From: Psychromonas sp.
GTDB taxonomy: Bacteria; Pseudomonadota; Gammaproteobacteria; Enterobacterales; Psychromonadaceae
Length of the DNA: 7,061 nt
Direction of reading: 5' to 3'
Assembly (NCBI GenBank): GCA_023145575.1
Contig: JAGLDN010000219.1
Span: forward strand, 1-7,061
The notes beneath the pieces were generated by a model that was given only the letters and a program-made list of their open reading frames with translations, was not told where the DNA came from and ran no database searches. Positions 5,847 through 7,061 of the stretch are shown here, piece after piece (the first letter of the stretch is position 1; each line of letters opens with the position of its first letter). The translations under genes were made by a program, and so were the position numbers.

Positions 5847-6665
5847 ATGAGTATTTTAAAAAATATGCTTAGGAAGTTTATTGGCAAGTTTGGATATAAA
5901 CTTCATCGTTCGTCAGAACAACGGGTACATTTTAACAACTTCAGTAATCTTACTCAAGCGTATGAACAACGCCTCAATGAAGTTAACAATATTGCAATAG
6001 AAACAAACGATATTCGTCCAAAGTTACTGGCACGCTTGCTTGGCACACCTCCATCAGAAGCATACTTCATTGTACACGCATTGCCAAATGTCGAATGGTT
6101 AATGGTTAATGGTGATGTTTGCTAATTTGGCGTGGCACAAGGAGAAACATCTGCTCTTATAGCTAATGAAATGCTATCAAGTAATAAAACTATTCATTTG
6201 TTTAACTCTTTTGAAGGACTTCCAAAGCCCACAGAAAAAGATCAATTAAAAGATGATATTTTTTCACTTGGCAGTATGGATGCCTATACTGGAACAATGT
6301 CATGTCCAGAGGAAATGGTACGTAGTCGTCTTAAAGCCATATCATTTCCACATGAAAAATTCGTTATTCATAAAGGATTCATTGAACAAATACTTGAGGA
6401 TGATTCAAATCTACCCCAAAAAGTACGTTTCGCTTTCGTCGATTTTGATTTTTATGAGCCAATTAAACTCACTCTTGAATTTCTTCATCAAGTTACTTCA
6501 AAAGACGCAATAATCATTGTGGATGATTATGATTACTTCTCATTAGGTACCAAGACGGCGGTTGATGAATTTGTTGAAGAGAAGAACTCAAGTGAAAAAG
6601 TTTATGAGTGCTTAATTCCAAACACTAAATTTGGCTATTTTGCCGTTCTTGCAAGGAAGGGCTAA
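5847..6665 (+). pseudogene. TylF/MycF-type SAM-dependent O-methyltransferase, interrupted by one in-frame stop
   Basis: One continuous 272-codon frame encodes a class I methyltransferase of the TylF (macrocin O-methyltransferase) family, which methylates sugar hydroxyls in a metal-dependent way, often in glycan or natural-product pathways. Codon 93 is TAA (6123-6125). It falls inside the SAM-binding motif: GDVC, stop, FGVAQGET. The family expects Glu or Asp there, so one change from GAA explains it. The frame is unbroken on both sides. Family landmarks follow at codons 119-126 (FNSFEGLP, usually with Asp where Asn stands), 198-203 (VDFDFY) and 225-230 (VDDYDY), the last two supplying metal-binding aspartates. 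AGGA lies six bases before the ATG. GTG at 6132 could restart translation but lacks a ribosome site and would lose half the SAM fold. The gene stop overlaps an attC-like site. A sequencing error or stop suppression would change the pseudogene call. Confidence 0.85.
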
Positions 6666-6749
6666 CAAAAAAGCATTCAGCGGCAGTTAAAAGCGACGTT
6701 TCGCTTCGCTACACTCTACTTTTAACTGCCGCTGATGTAGGCGTTGAGG
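6660..6749 (+). other. attC: attC-like integron recombination site
   Basis: Perfect 17-base arms TCAGCGGCAGTTAAAAG (6677-6693) and CTTTTAACTGCCGCTGA (6719-6735) enclose a 25-base loop. The pairing extends outward as CA/TG with one extra T in the left arm (CATTCAG against CTGATG), like the extrahelical bases of attC sites. The outer ends read GGCTAAC (6660-6666) and GCGTTGAGG (6741-6749), giving the paired AAC and GTT of the terminal simple sites. The methyltransferase TAA lies inside GGCTAAC, the usual place for a cassette stop. No T-run follows, so it is not a standard terminator. The outer heptamers fit the consensus imperfectly (last base G, not pyrimidine), which keeps the call short of certain. 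Confidence 0.7.
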
Positions 6750-7061
6750 CTGTCGAATTTATCCAAAAAACAGTGTTCATCGCTCTTTTTTCAATTACGT
6801 CTAATTGTACGTGAAATGTACTTGTTTGTGCTGATCATCTGTGATCTAATGGTTATTATTCGCTCAGAGTGAAATGTAATGGCCAATTATAAATCTGATT
6901 TATCCTGTCAAAGTAAATTCATTCCTATTTATTTTTCACAACAAATTATCCCTGGCACTTTGATCATACTGTTGGACGTACAGTGAAGGGGATAAACTAA
7001 CTCAATTGTAATTATCATGCTAGACAATCAAGGATCCCTATCAGACGTCAACTACCTTGGC
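6750..7061. other. Non-coding right end, no gene recognised
   Basis: After the attC-like site I find no convincing reading frame, RNA gene or transposase remnant. There is a short palindrome GATCA-TCTG-TGATC (about 6834-6847) and the inverted repeat at 6946-6995. A plus-strand frame from ATG 7017 (MLDNQGSLSDVNYLG) is open to the window edge but has no ribosome binding site, and 15 residues are too few to judge. If the attC is real, a next cassette would be expected to begin directly after it, but none is evident. Confidence 0.5.
6946..6995. repeat. Imperfect inverted repeat, 11 of 14 bases paired
   Basis: TTATCCCTGGCACT (6946-6959) faces AGTGAAGGGGATAA (6982-6995), which is TTATCCCCTTCACT on the other strand; eleven of fourteen positions pair around a 22-base centre. 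A looser relative, TTATCCTGTCAAAGT, lies just upstream at about 6899-6913 in the same orientation as the left arm. It could be an operator, a hairpin or the ends of a lost element; I cannot assign it. Confidence 0.35.

Noticed and set aside
6253..6513. 86-codon frame inside the methyltransferase gene
   Set aside because: It is an out-of-frame shadow of a region with clear TylF-family motifs.
6132..6665. Independent short methyltransferase starting at GTG 6132
   Set aside because: There is no ribosome binding site, and it would lack the first part of the SAM-binding fold; same-frame continuity with 5847-6122 and the split motif favour one interrupted gene.
6677..6735. The long palindrome as a rho-independent terminator of the methyltransferase gene
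   Set aside because: The loop is 25 bases long and no T-run follows the right arm (TGTAGGCG), whereas the AAC/GTT ends and the unpaired base fit attC better.
7017..7061. Partial plus-strand gene beginning MLDNQGSLSDVNYLG at the window edge
   Set aside because: Fifteen residues without a ribosome binding site or a recognisable motif are not enough to support a gene.

Overview
The window is AT-rich and reads like an accessory stretch of a marine gammaproteobacterial chromosome, of the Moritella, Psychromonas, Shewanella or Photobacterium kind. That placement is an inference from base composition, protein style and the insertion-sequence families present; no single marker fixes the genus. I see no complete new defence or mobile system. 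The main theme is decay: intact small genes are separated by broken genes and transposase fossils, and one recombination-site-like structure stands at the right end.

Layout. Positions 1-120 hold an imperfect inverted repeat with no gene. Positions 157-370 carry a frameshifted C-terminal scrap of a glutamate synthase small subunit (gltD-like) gene. A minus-strand gene (461-2080) encodes a lipoprotein with several bacterial Ig-like (Big_2) domains. A gene-poor 750-base gap follows. Next come two overlapping plus-strand genes, a low-molecular-weight protein tyrosine phosphatase (2829-3311, TTG start) and a YbgC-type hotdog thioesterase (3304-3693), and then a single-domain PilZ protein (3901-4191). 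The promoter regions of the phosphatase and PilZ genes share a related sequence element.

The centre is an insertion-sequence graveyard. On the minus strand the N-terminal DNA-binding part of an IS30-family transposase (4408-4564) runs directly into the C-terminal catalytic end of an IS630-family transposase (4233-4404), both frameshifted. An intact isochorismatase-like cysteine hydrolase gene (4694-5323) follows. Five bases after its stop begins the C-terminal end of an IS1182-family transposase (5329-5643), closed early by two adjacent nonsense codons.

The right end holds a TylF-type O-methyltransferase gene (5847-6665). It is in frame throughout except for one TAA stop exactly inside the SAM-binding glycine motif. 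Its natural stop codon lies in the left end of a roughly 90-base palindromic structure (6660-6749) with the architecture of an integron attC site. Gene plus attC would make this an integron-type gene cassette, seen here without an integrase. The last 300 bases hold only a weak inverted repeat.

The PilZ protein (likely cyclic-di-GMP binding), the phosphatase and the Big_2 lipoprotein could each belong to surface or signalling functions, but nothing in the sequence ties them into one pathway.
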